30,269 nucleotides of DNA from a virus: positions 1 to 30,269 of IMG/VR virus record IMGVR_UViG_3300008107_005139; one strand, written 5' to 3'. Below, piece after piece: positions 1-9,600 of the stretch. The notes below the pieces were generated by a model. That model did not search any database. It saw only the letters and a list, made by a program, of their open reading frames with translations, and was not told the origin of the DNA. The position numbers were made by a program, and so were the translations under genes. Numbering within the stretch: position 1 is the first letter of the stretch; each line of letters opens with the position of its first letter.

Positions 1-121
1 TGATGTATTAAATCCAATTGTGGGGAGTTTGGTTCTTGAAGTTGGAGATAAAATTGAAATTGAAGGTTCTGCAAATAATGCTATGAAATTTACTATGAGT
101 ATTTTAGAATCTGCAAAGTAA
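1..121 (+). CDS. C-terminal end of a small unknown phage protein (partial)
   Basis: This is an open frame entering from the left edge; the first complete codon is at position 2 and it stops with TAA at 119-121, giving 39 visible residues. The visible part alternates hydrophobic and charged residues (VGSLVLEVGDKIEIEG), which suggests beta strands. The stop lies 4 nt before the start of the first collagen-like fibre gene, so the two are probably co-transcribed as virion genes. I do not recognise the family, and the start lies outside the window. Confidence 0.6.
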   Translation, partial: DVLNPIVGSLVLEVGDKIEIEGSANNAMKFTMSILESAK

Positions 122-125
122 GTAA

Positions 126-2123
126 ATGTCAAGACTAAATAGCGGTGCGGTAGTAGGTGCAGACGGTCAGTTTATCTCTCTTGAAGATGCGGAGAGGTAT
201 CTAGGACTACCAGATACGAATGCAAAAGTTCTAGCGTCAAATACGGACGGAACTAGATTTTGGACTACTGGTGGTGCTCAGGGAGACATCGGTGCCCAGG
301 GAGCTCAAGGTCGTCAAGGAGCTCAGGGTGCTCAGGGGCAAGGAGTTCAAGGTGCTCAGGGTGCTGCAGGACCTACTGGACCACAGGGCGTACAGGGCGC
401 ACAAGGTAATACTGGACCTACTGGACCTACTGGAGCTCAAGGTGTTCAAGGTGCCGTGGGTGGAACTGGTGATCCCGGCGATACTGGTCCTACGGGACCA
501 GCAGGTCCTTCAGGACCTCAAGGTGTTCCCGGACCTACTGGTCCCACAGGACCAATGGGTACAGTAGGACCTCAAGGTGTTCAGGGTGCTACCGGAGGAA
601 CTGGCGCAACAGGACCTCAAGGTGCTCAGGGAGTACAAGGTGTTCAAGGTGCTACGGGACCAACAGGACCTCAAGGTATCCAGGGAGCACAAGGTGTTCA
701 AGGTTCTACAGGATCAACAGGACCTCAAGGTGTTCAGGGTGCTATTGGAGAAACTGGTACAACAGGACCTCAAGGTGTTCAAGGTGCAACAGGATCTCAA
801 GGTATTCAAGGATCTGCAGGCACCTCTGTAACAATCGTTGGTTCTGTACCTTCAGTTACAACTTCAAGTCCTAATACAACTTTAACAGCAAACGATACTG
901 GATTTTCTTGGTATCCACCATCCACTGGAGATGGTGTTATTGCTCAAGATAGTGGAAAACTTTGGGTTTATAACGGAAGTGATTGGGATGATGTTGGAAC
1001 CATTGTAGGACCCCAAGGACCTCAAGGTGTTCAGGGGGCACAAGGTGTTCAAGGTGCTACAGGGCCCACAGGACCTCAGGGTGTTCAGGGTGCTACCGGA
1101 GGAACTGGAGGAGCAGGACCTCAAGGTGTTCAAGGTGCTACAGGGCCCACAGGACCTCAGGGTGTTCAGGGTGCTACCGGAGGAACTGGAGGAGCAGGAC
1201 CTCAAGGTGTTCAGGGAGCACAAGGTGTTCAAGGTGCTACAGGGCCCACAGGACCTCAGGGTGTTCAGGGTGGAACAGGACCTCAAGGTAATCAAGGGTT
1301 AACTGGGGGAACAGGACCTCAAGGTGTTCAGGGAGCACAAGGTTTCCAAGGAAGGCAAGGAGCAACGGGACCAACGGGCCCAACAGGACCTCAAGGTATT
1401 CAGGGCGCAACTGGTGTAACCGGTCTAACTGGACCAACTGGACCTACAGGACCACAAGGATTTCAAGGTGTTTTGGGACCAAATGGACCAACTGGACCAA
1501 CCGGTACTCAAGGTGCTCAAGGTGCTCAAGGTACAACAGGAGCAGGAACTCAAGGTCCTCAAGGTTTAACTGGTGGAACGGGACCCCAAGGTGTTCAGGG
1601 AGCACAAGGTGTTCAGGGTGCATTTGGACCCACAGGACCCCAAGGTGTTCAGGGAGCACAAGGTGTTCAAGGTGCCACAGGTCCTTCAACAACTATTAAT
1701 GCTACTGCTGTAACAAATGATGCTACTTATTATCCAATATTTGTAAGTGGTGTAGGCAACAATACGCCAAGTATTAGAACTTTAGCGACTGCATTTACAT
1801 TTAATCCCGGATTAAATGGTGGATCTTTAACTGTTGGTGGAGATATTAATTCTGGTTCCGACGAAAGACTTAAGAAAAATATTGAAACTATTGAAAATGC
1901 ACTCAAAACTATTGAAAGTATTCGTGGCGTAAGATTTAATTGGAAGTTGAGTGGAAATCCATCAATTGGTGTTATTGCACAAGAACTCGAAACAGTTCTT
2001 CCTGAACTTGTAAATGGCAATGAAAACAAAACAGTCAATTATAGTGGATTAATAGGAGTATTAATTGAAGCTATAAAAGAACTTAAAGAAAGAGTTGAAG
2101 TTCTTGAAGTAAATTCTAAATAA
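126..2123 (+). CDS. Collagen-like tail fibre protein with C-terminal S74 chaperone domain (665 aa)
   Basis: Likely a trimeric virion fibre. A short N-terminal domain (about residues 1-50) is followed by Gly-X-Y triplets of the GAQGVQ and GPTGPQ type (about 51-235). A small non-collagen insert (about 236-297, containing [15 protein letters not shown]) comes next, then a second Gly-X-Y stretch (about 298-525), a linker, and a peptidase-S74 intramolecular chaperone from S578. In that family the domain trimerises the fibre and may self-cleave at its first Ser using a nearby Lys; here the motif is S578-D-E-R-L-K583. The C-terminus is a coiled coil. GPT triplets are frequent. Most prolines sit in the X position, with a few in Y (GDP, GVP). 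There is no clear Shine-Dalgarno sequence. Family assignment is confident; the location on the virion is inferred. Confidence 0.88.
   Translation: MSRLNSGAVVGADGQFISLEDAERYLGLPDTNAKVLASNTDGTRFWTTGGAQGDIGAQGAQGRQGAQGAQGQGVQGAQGAAGPTGPQGVQGAQGNTGPTGPTGAQGVQGAVGGTGDPGDTGPTGPAGPSGPQGVPGPTGPTGPMGTVGPQGVQGATGGTGATGPQGAQGVQGVQGATGPTGPQGIQGAQGVQGSTGSTGPQGVQGAIGETGTTGPQGVQGATGSQGIQGSAGTSVTIVGSVPSVTTSSPNTTLTANDTGFSWYPPSTGDGVIAQDSGKLWVYNGSDWDDVGTIVGPQGPQGVQGAQGVQGATGPTGPQGVQGATGGTGGAGPQGVQGATGPTGPQGVQGATGGTGGAGPQGVQGAQGVQGATGPTGPQGVQGGTGPQGNQGLTGGTGPQGVQGAQGFQGRQGATGPTGPTGPQGIQGATGVTGLTGPTGPTGPQGFQGVLGPNGPTGPTGTQGAQGAQGTTGAGTQGPQGLTGGTGPQGVQGAQGVQGAFGPTGPQGVQGAQGVQGATGPSTTINATAVTNDATYYPIFVSGVGNNTPSIRTLATAFTFNPGLNGGSLTVGGDINSGSDERLKKNIETIENALKTIESIRGVRFNWKLSGNPSIGVIAQELETVLPELVNGNENKTVNYSGLIGVLIEAIKELKERVEVLEVNSK
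1051..1212 (+). repeat. Perfect 81-bp tandem duplication inside the collagen-like coding region
   Basis: Positions 1051-1131 and 1132-1212 are identical. Each unit encodes 27 residues (nine Gly-X-Y triplets). The start of the unit recurs a third time from 1231, shifted by 99 nt. The duplication is in frame, so gain or loss of a unit would change fibre length without breaking the gene. Confidence 0.9.
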
Positions 2124-2141
2124 AAATATAAGGAGTATCCA

Positions 2142-3497
2142 ATGTCTGCAATAACAAGAAATAGAGAACTTTCCCAACTTGGGTCCTTTATTTACATCGA
2201 TGATGTAACAAAAAACATTGGAATTGCAACAGACTTAACTCCTAACGTTGGAATTGGAACTACAAATGCTACATCAAAACTTTCTGTAGTTGGTAATGTC
2301 AATATTTCGGGTGTTGTAACGTCATCCAATTTCTATGGTGGATTCATAGGAACCGCAACTAATGCTATCACTGCAAATTATGCAACAGTTTCTGGATTAT
2401 CAACAGTTGCGGTTGGTATCGAAACTACAAGTAGCGTCAATACTTCTGGTATTATTACGGCATCTGCATTTTATATTAATGATGTACTACTGATTAATCC
2501 GGAGTTTTCAACTTGGTCTTATACTGGTTCTGCTGGTATTGCCAATACAGTATATCGTTTAGGTGATGTTGGAATTGGTACTTCAATTGGAGTTAATGAA
2601 AAACTGACAGTGAATGGCAATGTTTCTGCAAATCGATTCACTTCAACAGTTGCATCAGGCACTGCTCCATTTACAGTTTCATCAAGTACCCTTGTTACAA
2701 ACCTCAATGCGGACTTCTTAAGAGGTAAAACATCACCCTTAGGTGATATTGTTGGTACAACAGACACTCAAACTATTACAAATAAAACTCTAACGTTTCC
2801 AATCATAACATCAATTTCTAATGGTGGAACAGTTACTTTACCATCTTCAACAACAACTTTAATTGGTAGAGATACAACTGATACTCTTACAAATAAAAGT
2901 ATTGCCGCAAGTGGAAATACTATTTCTGGAATTACAAATGCAAATCTTTCCGGATCTGCTGGAATTACAAATGCAAACTTAGCAAATTCCACAATATCTG
3001 GAGTTTCTCTTGGAAGTAGTCTTGCATCATTAAGTTTTAGTGGTTTTATTAGTGCCACTGGTTCTTACAATGGTTTTACTGCAGTTTCTGTTTCTGTAGC
3101 GGCAACAACAGCAAATACTGCAAATAGTATAGTTGCTCGTGATTCTTCCGGAGACTTTACTGCAGGATCTATAAATTGTTCTAACTTAACCGCAACATTT
3201 GCTGTTACTGCAGCAGATATTAACTCAACTAGTGATCTTCATCTTAAAACTAACGTTAACACAATTGAAAACTCCCTAGATATAGTCAATTCGTTAAGAG
3301 GAGTTTCTTTTGATTGGAAGATGAATCATAAAAAGTCTTATGGCGTCATCGCACAAGAACTTGAACAAATCCTTCCCGATTTAGTTACAACTCAACAAAA
3401 TAAATCTGTAAATTATAATGGATTGGTTGGAGTTTTAATTGAAGCAGTCAAAGAACTTTCTGCAGAGGTTGAAGAACTTAAGAAAAAGGTTTCATAA
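2142..3497 (+). CDS. Tail fibre-like structural protein with C-terminal S74 chaperone domain (451 aa)
   Basis: A virion protein without collagen repeats. The body (about residues 1-350) is low-complexity, Thr/Ser/Asn/Gly-rich and beta-type, with recurring phrases such as VGIGT, DTLTNKS and NANLSGSAGITNANL, typical of phage fibre shafts. From S364 the sequence S-D-L-H-L-K369 opens an S74-type chaperone domain with the family's conserved GVIAQELE and VNYNGLVGVLIEAVKEL segments, ending in a coiled coil. The start is supported by AGGAG at 2131-2135, 6 nt ahead of ATG. It lies 18 nt after the first fibre gene and is probably in the same late transcript. The exact part of the virion is unknown. Confidence 0.82.
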   Translation: MSAITRNRELSQLGSFIYIDDVTKNIGIATDLTPNVGIGTTNATSKLSVVGNVNISGVVTSSNFYGGFIGTATNAITANYATVSGLSTVAVGIETTSSVNTSGIITASAFYINDVLLINPEFSTWSYTGSAGIANTVYRLGDVGIGTSIGVNEKLTVNGNVSANRFTSTVASGTAPFTVSSSTLVTNLNADFLRGKTSPLGDIVGTTDTQTITNKTLTFPIITSISNGGTVTLPSSTTTLIGRDTTDTLTNKSIAASGNTISGITNANLSGSAGITNANLANSTISGVSLGSSLASLSFSGFISATGSYNGFTAVSVSVAATTANTANSIVARDSSGDFTAGSINCSNLTATFAVTAADINSTSDLHLKTNVNTIENSLDIVNSLRGVSFDWKMNHKKSYGVIAQELEQILPDLVTTQQNKSVNYNGLVGVLIEAVKELSAEVEELKKKVS

Positions 3498-3500
3498 ATA
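3493..3500 (+). promoter_or_regulatory. T4-type late promoter box CATAAATA
   Basis: The octamer differs from the T4 late consensus TATAAATA at one base. It overlaps the stop codon of the preceding fibre gene and lies 20 nt before the next start, the usual place for late promoters in T4-like cyanophages. This is a motif match only. Confidence 0.5.
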
Positions 3501-3520
3501 TTTAAAAATCCCAAATCACA

Positions 3521-3763
3521 ATGGCAGTTGCTGAAATTACCAATATTGTAATCGAAAAAGGAACTGATTTTGAGGCAACTTTTAATCTATTTGATCCAGA
3601 CCAGTCTGCAACAGTTCTTTCAGGACTCACTACAACTTATGCATCCATTCGTAAGTATCCAGATTCAACAACTGGTGAAGAATTTTCAAAAACAATTACT
3701 GCAGGAACTGGAACAGATATGTGTTGGTTTATGATTCCGCAACTGGAAAGTGGAAAGATATGA
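3521..3763 (+). CDS. Small virion structural protein, probably truncated (80 aa)
   Basis: The N-terminus (MAVAEITNIVIEKGTDFEAT) resembles a small structural protein common in T4-like cyanophages. In my memory of that group the protein is longer, roughly 110 residues. The family-like sequence runs to about residue 68 (TITAGTGT), after which the frame reads an unrelated DMCWFMIPQLESGKI and stops. The bases after 3718 make better sense in another frame, as the end of a different structural gene (see the next entry). The gene therefore looks like the front half of one gene joined out of frame to the back end of another. Whether the product is functional is unclear. Confidence 0.55.
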   Translation: MAVAEITNIVIEKGTDFEATFNLFDPDQSATVLSGLTTTYASIRKYPDSTTGEEFSKTITAGTGTDMCWFMIPQLESGKI

Positions 3764-3900
3764 ACCCAGATGAAGTTCTTTCTGCAGCAACTCTTCAACC
3801 AGATGCAGATAGAACAACTTATTCATTACCTACTGAATTTGAAAATAAACTTGATGTTGATCTCGACGATCGTATTGACCTCGACGCTGGTACTTTTTAG
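3719..3900 (+). pseudogene. Out-of-frame 3' remnant of a second structural gene (possible 46-aa ORF from 3760)
   Basis: In the frame ending with TAG at 3898-3900 the sequence reads VLVYDSATGKWKDMNPDEVL, followed by an acidic tail ending LDAGTF. The neighbouring 794-aa structural protein also ends in DAGTF, so this looks like a genuine C-terminus of a virion protein. Upstream the same frame is closed by TGA at 3676-3678. An ATG at 3760 overlaps the preceding stop (ATGA) and has GGAAAG about 7 nt upstream, so a 46-aa product (3760-3900) could be made by coupled translation. I read it as a deletion or recombination scar. Confidence 0.5.
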
Positions 3901-3903
3901 TTA

Positions 3904-3911
3904 AACTAAAT
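3904..3911 (+). promoter_or_regulatory. Possible late promoter box (CTAAATAA)
   Basis: CTAAATA is a common late-promoter variant in cyanomyoviruses. It is located after the TAG at 3900 and about 26 nt before the 794-aa structural gene; a second AAATAG lies closer to the start. This is a motif match only. Confidence 0.4.
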
Positions 3912-3936
3912 AACTAAAAGTAAATAGCGTAAAGAA

Positions 3937-6321
3937 ATGCCTGCACCCGTACTTCAGTTTAAGAGAGGTAATGCAGGAGTAGCAGGGACAGTTCCAGCAC
4001 TCCGTCCAGGTGAACCAGCAATTTCATTAAACAATTTTGATTTCTTTATTGGTATTGATACCTCAGTCGCAAACAACAAATTCTTCGGTTCCCACCGTTA
4101 CTGGGGGAGAGAAGATGGAACCAATGCACTTAAGTTAAAATTAGTTGATAAAGACGGAACTAATAGTATAAATCTTAAAGCACCTGATACACTTGCTGGA
4201 ATTGTAACTTATACACTTCCAGAAACGATTAATGACGGATATTTTCTAAAGACTAATTCTACTGGTGTTCTTTCTTGGGAACAAGTCGTAAGCAATATTA
4301 ACATCGCTGCAGATACTGGGACTCCCGATAATGTCAGTACAGGTGCAACGATTACATTCACTGGTGGAACAAATGTTAATACTGCAGTCACCGATGATAC
4401 AATAACAATTAATCTTGATGACAATATTAATGTTTCTGGTGTTGCAACTGTTGGATCTTTTGTTTCTAACAATGGTGGATCATTTAATGGTGATGTTCAG
4501 ATCAACAGCAACTTAACTGTAAATGGTAACGTCACTGTTGGTGGCACTACTATTTCATTAAGAGGTGAAGACGTTTTTATTGAAAACAAAGATATTATAC
4601 TTGGATATACAACTTCTATAACACCAAATGATGACACTGCAAATCACGCTGGTGTTGCAATTGCATCAACAGAAGGAACTCCACTAACTTCATTTTCTGC
4701 AACTGGAATTAATACTCTTCCAGATACTTATAAACAGTTAATGTGGTTTAAGAGTGGAACTCTTGGATTTTCTACTGATGCATTTGCCTTTAACTATGGT
4801 GTTGCCATTGGAACTACAACAATGGCAAATGGTGTTCGTCTTGCTGTTGGATCTAATGTAACTGTCACCGATACTACAGTTACTGCAACTACGTTTAGTG
4901 GATCACTTTCTGGTAATGCATCGTCCGCAGATCAAGTTAAGACAGTCACTGCTGGAGATGCTGCAGGAAATTACTATATAACTTTTGTAAATTCTCTTAA
5001 TGGTTCTGCAACCAATGAGACTGTTTATACTGACGATGGTATTTACTACAATCCTGGCACAAATACACTTACTTCACAGAATGGATATTTTACTGGCAAT
5101 TTAACTGTTGATGGTACAATTAATGCAACAATTACCGGTACTGCATCAACAGCAACCCGAGCAATCACAGTTGATACTACAGGAACTTCAACTAATGCTG
5201 ATTACTTTGTAACTTTCGTTGATACTCTTGCTGGCCAAAATGGAGAGACTGTTCGTGTAGGAAGTGGTTTATCAGTCAATCCTTCCAGTGGAGATGTTAA
5301 GGCAGCAGGTTCATTAAGTGTTGGTAATGCAAGTGCTGTTAATGCATACCTTAAAGCAGGTGGTGGATCTAATGCACTTTATCTCTACAGCAATGGTGAC
5401 GTTTCATTCCAGGCAAAGGCAATTGTTAATGAAATTAGAAGTTCATCAAATGCTTCCACATTAATTACCTTAAATGATCTTGATGCTACTTTTGCAAATA
5501 ATGTTAAGATCACAGGAATAACAACTACATCACAACTTACTGTTGGAACTGGTGTAGGTATTACTCAGTTCTCTGCTTCAGTATCTACTGGTTCTTCAAC
5601 TTCTTCTGTTCCTACTTCATCGGCAGTTATTGATTATGTTGGAACTCAAGTTGGAAACATTGATCTAACTACAACTATTGCTGGCGACACTGGTACTGGA
5701 TCTGTTAGCACTTCCCAAACATTTACAATTGCAGGAACTGCAAACGAAATTGAGACTTCTGCTTCAGGGCAAACAATCACTGTTGGTCTTCCTGATGCAG
5801 TTGTTGTTGGAACTTCTCTAAGTGCTCCTACGGTTAGGGCAAATATTATTCAGTCACAAAATACTGGTGCAACTGTATTTACATTAACTGCAGATGACGC
5901 ACAAGTCGCTGGTGACTTTACTGTTGGTGGAAATCTTTATGTCAATGGAAATACTACTCAAATTAATACAACTTCCCTAACAGTTGAAGATCGTACTATT
6001 CAACTTGGAATGGTTGATGGTGCTGCTCCATCTACTGCAACAACTTGGGATCTCGGTGTTCTCTTTAATTATTACACCGATAGTGCAAAACAATCCGCAG
6101 TTGTTTGGGAACACGCAGATGCAAGATTTAAGTTCGGTTCTGTAATTAGTGATGGTGGTGGAACTGGAAATGATAATCCACAAATTACAGTTTCTACATT
6201 TGCACCCATTGAAGTCAGTGCTCTTTGGGTAACTGACTGTGCAGGAACTTCTCAAGTTATTTCTTGTACTGGTTCAACAAGATATCTAGAAAATATCACT
6301 GTTGATGCTGGAACTTTTTGA
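3937..6321 (+). CDS. Large beta-rich virion or tail fibre protein (794 aa)
   Basis: The N-terminus (VLQFKRGNAGVAGTVPALRPGEPAISLN) resembles the N-terminal virion-anchoring domain seen in phage fibre proteins such as Mtd of phage BPP-1: a KRG start, a conserved GE, then a short label-like strand. The rest is Thr/Gly/Asn-rich repeating beta structure. Residues about 215-305 (ENKDIILG ... PDTYKQLMWFKSGTL ... GVRLAVG) match a segment of the 1032-aa collagen-like fibre downstream. A second, more diverged module of this type (VEDRTIQLGMVDG ... LGVLFNYYTDS) lies near residues 680-740. There are no collagen repeats and no S74 domain. AAAGAA 4 nt before ATG is a weak ribosome site. Probably a late virion gene; exact role unknown. 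Confidence 0.75.
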   Translation: MPAPVLQFKRGNAGVAGTVPALRPGEPAISLNNFDFFIGIDTSVANNKFFGSHRYWGREDGTNALKLKLVDKDGTNSINLKAPDTLAGIVTYTLPETINDGYFLKTNSTGVLSWEQVVSNINIAADTGTPDNVSTGATITFTGGTNVNTAVTDDTITINLDDNINVSGVATVGSFVSNNGGSFNGDVQINSNLTVNGNVTVGGTTISLRGEDVFIENKDIILGYTTSITPNDDTANHAGVAIASTEGTPLTSFSATGINTLPDTYKQLMWFKSGTLGFSTDAFAFNYGVAIGTTTMANGVRLAVGSNVTVTDTTVTATTFSGSLSGNASSADQVKTVTAGDAAGNYYITFVNSLNGSATNETVYTDDGIYYNPGTNTLTSQNGYFTGNLTVDGTINATITGTASTATRAITVDTTGTSTNADYFVTFVDTLAGQNGETVRVGSGLSVNPSSGDVKAAGSLSVGNASAVNAYLKAGGGSNALYLYSNGDVSFQAKAIVNEIRSSSNASTLITLNDLDATFANNVKITGITTTSQLTVGTGVGITQFSASVSTGSSTSSVPTSSAVIDYVGTQVGNIDLTTTIAGDTGTGSVSTSQTFTIAGTANEIETSASGQTITVGLPDAVVVGTSLSAPTVRANIIQSQNTGATVFTLTADDAQVAGDFTVGGNLYVNGNTTQINTTSLTVEDRTIQLGMVDGAAPSTATTWDLGVLFNYYTDSAKQSAVVWEHADARFKFGSVISDGGGTGNDNPQITVSTFAPIEVSALWVTDCAGTSQVISCTGSTRYLENITVDAGTF

Positions 6322-6338
6322 TAATTAATTTATAAATC

Positions 6339-6345
6339 CTAAATA
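6339..6345 (+). promoter_or_regulatory. Possible late promoter box CTAAATA (with TATAAATC just upstream)
   Basis: Two late-box-like motifs lie between the 794-aa gene and the small coiled-coil gene: TATAAATC at 6331-6338 and CTAAATA at 6339-6345. The second overlaps the left arm of the following stem-loop. This is a motif match only. Confidence 0.4.
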
Positions 6346-6370
6346 CACCCAGAAAACTGGATGTATTTTT
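6341..6370 (+). terminator. Rho-independent terminator-like stem-loop
   Basis: The left arm 6341-6352 pairs with 6357-6368 through 11 of 12 positions, with one C/A mismatch, around an AAAA loop, and is followed by T residues. It ends directly before the ATG at 6372. It would stop the transcript of the 794-aa gene or shape the leader of the next gene. Confidence 0.6.
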
Positions 6371-6371
6371 T

Positions 6372-6560
6372 ATGTCTGAAGATGATTTGAAGGCAGTGCT
6401 TGCAAAATATCAACAAAAATCTTTTGAGTTATTCAATCAAAACATTGTATTAGAAACACAAGTAGAAAAACTTACCGTAACTGCAAATAATTTAAGTGTT
6501 GAATTAGAAAAACTGCGAAAACAAAAAAGAGGAACAAAGGTAGAGGAAGATTTCTCATAA
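6372..6560 (+). CDS. Small coiled-coil protein (62 aa), unknown function
   Basis: The protein is almost entirely helical with heptad-like spacing (VLETQVEKLTVTANNLSVELEKLRKQK), which predicts a coiled coil over about residues 20-55, and a basic then acidic tail. It sits between two fibre genes, right after a terminator-like stem-loop, and its stop codon overlaps a late promoter box. Small coiled-coil proteins of this kind occur beside cyanophage fibre genes. I cannot name a function; a fibre accessory or scaffold role is only a guess. Confidence 0.6.
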   Translation: MSEDDLKAVLAKYQQKSFELFNQNIVLETQVEKLTVTANNLSVELEKLRKQKRGTKVEEDFS

Positions 6561-6563
6561 ATA
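6556..6563 (+). promoter_or_regulatory. T4-type late promoter box CATAAATA
   Basis: One mismatch from TATAAATA. It overlaps the stop codon of the coiled-coil gene and lies about 50 nt before the 1032-aa fibre gene. A late transcript from here would begin next to the palindrome at 6568-6587. Confidence 0.5.
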
Positions 6564-6567
6564 TCTA

Positions 6568-6587
6568 AAATCCTTATATAAGGATTT
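6568..6587. repeat. Perfect 20-bp palindrome in the fibre-gene leader
   Basis: The sequence AAATCC-TTATATAA-GGATTT is a perfect palindrome with no loop. It follows the late box at 6556 and lies 27 nt before the fibre start. It could be a protein-binding site or a short hairpin at the start of the late mRNA; there is no T tract, so it is not a typical terminator. Confidence 0.75.
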
Positions 6588-6614
6588 CTACGGTCTTTAC
6601 CACTATGCGAATAA

Positions 6615-9600
6615 ATGGCTGATCCCATCATAAGAGTTAAAAGATCTACTGTTCAAGGAAAAATACCAACCAACGAACAATTAGGTCTTGGAGAAATAGC
6701 TATTAACCATTATGATGGTAAAGTTTTTATTCGCCAAGATACTGGTGGAGTAGGAGTAGGAACAACAGTTATTTCTATTGGCAATCAAGGACCTCAAGGG
6801 GCACAAGGTGTTCAAGGTGTTCAAGGTGTCCAGGGTGCTATAGGAGCGCAAGGTGCTCAGGGAGCACAAGGTTTTCAAGGTGCTCAAGGTGCTCAGGGTG
6901 ATGTTGGAGCACAGGGTTCACAAGGTTTTCAAGGTGTCCAGGGTTCTCAGGGATCTCAGGGGGAACAAGGTGTTCAAGGTGCTCAGGGATTCCAGGGAGA
7001 ACAAGGTGTTCAAGGTGTTCAAGGTGTCCAGGGTTCTCAGGGATCTCAAGGAGAACAAGGTGCTCAAGGATTCCAGGGAGTCCAGGGTGCTGTTGGAGCA
7101 CAAGGATCTCAAGGTGTCCAGGGAGCACAAGGAGAACAAGGATTTCAGGGTGCTGTTGGAGCACAAGGATCTCAAGGTGTCCAGGGTTCTCAGGGATCTC
7201 AAGGAGAACAAGGATTTCAAGGTGCTCAGGGGGAACAAGGATTTCAGGGTGTTCAAGGTGCCCAGGGAGTCCAGGGTGCTGTTGGAGCACAAGGATCTCA
7301 AGGTGTCCAGGGAGCACAAGGAGAACAAGGAGCACAAGGTGTCCAGGGAGCACAAGGAGTTCAAGGTGCTGTTGGAGCACAAGGAGTCCAGGGTGCTCAA
7401 GGTGTCCAGGGAGCACAAGGAGAACAAGGATCTCAAGGTGTCCAGGGTGCTGTTGGAGCTCAAGGTGCTACTGGACCAGTAGCAGGATCTGCAAATCAAA
7501 TCGTTTATAAAGATGGATCTAATAATCCCACTGGATCTGCTAATTTAACTTTTGATGGTTCTAATTTATATGTTGGTGGGAACATCACAATCGGTGGTAC
7601 ATCATCATACATTGTATCTAATGAACTTAGAATCAGGGATAAAGACCTCGTAGTTGGTATTGTTACGGATGCTCTTGGTAATGATGTTTCTACAGATACA
7701 ACAGCAAATACTGGTGGTATTGCGATTGCTTCTACCGAAGGTAGTCCATTAATTAGTTTAACTTCTGGCGGAGAAGTAACACCAGATACTTATAAGCAGT
7801 TAATGTGGTTTAAGTCCGGTAGTTTTACTGGTCTGAATACTGATGCTTGGATATTTAATTATGGTGTAGGTATTGGATCCACACAAATTCCTTTAGGAGT
7901 GAGACTTGCTGCAGGTGGTATGCAAGTTACTGATAGCACTCTAAATATTCCACAACTCAATATTTCGGGAATATCAACTTTTAGTGGTCAAATACAACTC
8001 AATTCTTCATTAAAAGATTTTTATGGTCAAGTAGGTACTGGTTCTTCAGTTCTTGTTTCTACTGGTGCAGGTGTTTCTTGGGCTAATATTTCCCAAGTAG
8101 CATTACAAGGACCTCAGGGTGCTCAAGGAGTTCAAGGTGCTCAAGGAGTTCAAGGTGCTCAAGGAGTCCAGGGTGCTCAAGGAGTCCAGGGTGCTGTTGG
8201 TGCTCAAGGAGCACAAGGAGTTCAAGGTGCTGTAGGTTCCCAAGGATTCCAAGGAGTCCAGGGTGCCCAGGGAATTCAGGGAGCACAAGGTGTTCAGGGT
8301 GCTCAGGGTGCTCAGGGTGCTGTTGGGGCTCAAGGAGTCCAGGGGGCCCAGGGAATTCAGGGAGCACAAGGTGTTCAGGGTGCTGTTGGTGCTCAAGGTG
8401 CTCAAGGAGTCCAGGGTGCTGTTGGGGATCAAGGTGCTCAAGGTGTCCAGGGAGCACAAGGTGTCCAGGGTGCTCTAGGAGCACAAGGTGCTCAGGGTCG
8501 TCAGGGTGCTCAGGGAGCACAAGGAGCACAAGGTGTCCAGGGTGCTCAGGGAGCACAAGGTGCTCAAGGTGCTCAAGGTGCTCAAGGAGTTCAAGGAGCA
8601 CAAGGTGTCCAGGGTGCTCAGGGTGTTCAGGGTGCTGTAGGAAATAAAGGAGGAACCCCATATACATTCAGTACGACTACAACTGATGCAGATCCCGGTA
8701 ATGGAGTTATCGCATATAATAATGCAACAATAGGTTCAGTAAATACAATTTTTATTGATAATAATGACTCTAACTCAAATGTACAAACAACTTGGTATGA
8801 TACTTGGGATGATTCGACCAACACTCAAAAAGGATATTTAATAATAACAGGAGCAACAGCAGCAAGTACTGTTGTAAACACTTGGAGTGTAACTGCTATT
8901 GCTGCTGCAGCAGGATATTATAAAATTACAGTTTCTCATATTTCCGGTTCATTACCTGCTAATGGCGCAGCACTAACTGTAGAATTCTCAAGAACTGGAG
9001 ACCGAGGAGCACAAGGAGCACAAGGTGTCCAGGGTGCTCAGGGTATTCAGGGAGCACAAGGTGTCCAGGGTGCTCAGGGTATTCAGGGAGCACAAGGTGT
9101 CCAGGGTGCTCTAGGAGCACAAGGTGCTCAGGGTCGTCAGGGTGCTCAGGGAGCACAAGGAGCACAAGGTGTCCAGGGTGCTCAAGGTGTCCAGGGTGCT
9201 CAAGGTGTCCAGGGTGCTCAAGGAGTTCAGGGAGCACAAGGTGTCCAGGGTGCAACGGGACCTTCAACAACAGTATCCGCATCAGGAACTCAAGCAGCAA
9301 CCACTTTTTACCCAGTTTTTGTTGCCGGAACTGGAAATCAAACCCCATCTATTGGTATTCAAGGTGCTTCAATTTTAAGTTACACTCCTTCAACAGGAAC
9401 TTTAACTACAACTGACTTTAATTCCACTTCAGATATAAAATTAAAAACCAATATTAAACAAATTACAGATGCTTTAGTTAAACTGCTCAAACTAAACGGA
9501 GTAACGTTTAACTGGATTGAAACAAATAAACCTTCAGTTGGCGTCATTGCACAAGATGTGGAGAAAGTATTACCAGAACTTGTAAAACAAACTGATCCCA

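Noticed and set aside
3679-3763. Programmed minus-1 frameshift joining 3521-3763 with the following frame
   Set aside because: No canonical slippery heptamer followed by a pseudoknot-like structure is visible, and the bridging residues would be unlike either protein.
6800-9250. Possible CRISPR-like or minisatellite array
   Set aside because: The periodicity is codon-based Gly-X-Y coding DNA in one frame, without unique spacers.
237-9348. Long open frames on the minus strand and in other plus frames across the collagen-like genes
   Set aside because: They arise from the 9-nt Gly-X-Y repeat, which keeps all frames open, and encode low-complexity Leu/Ser-rich strings without starts or ribosome sites.
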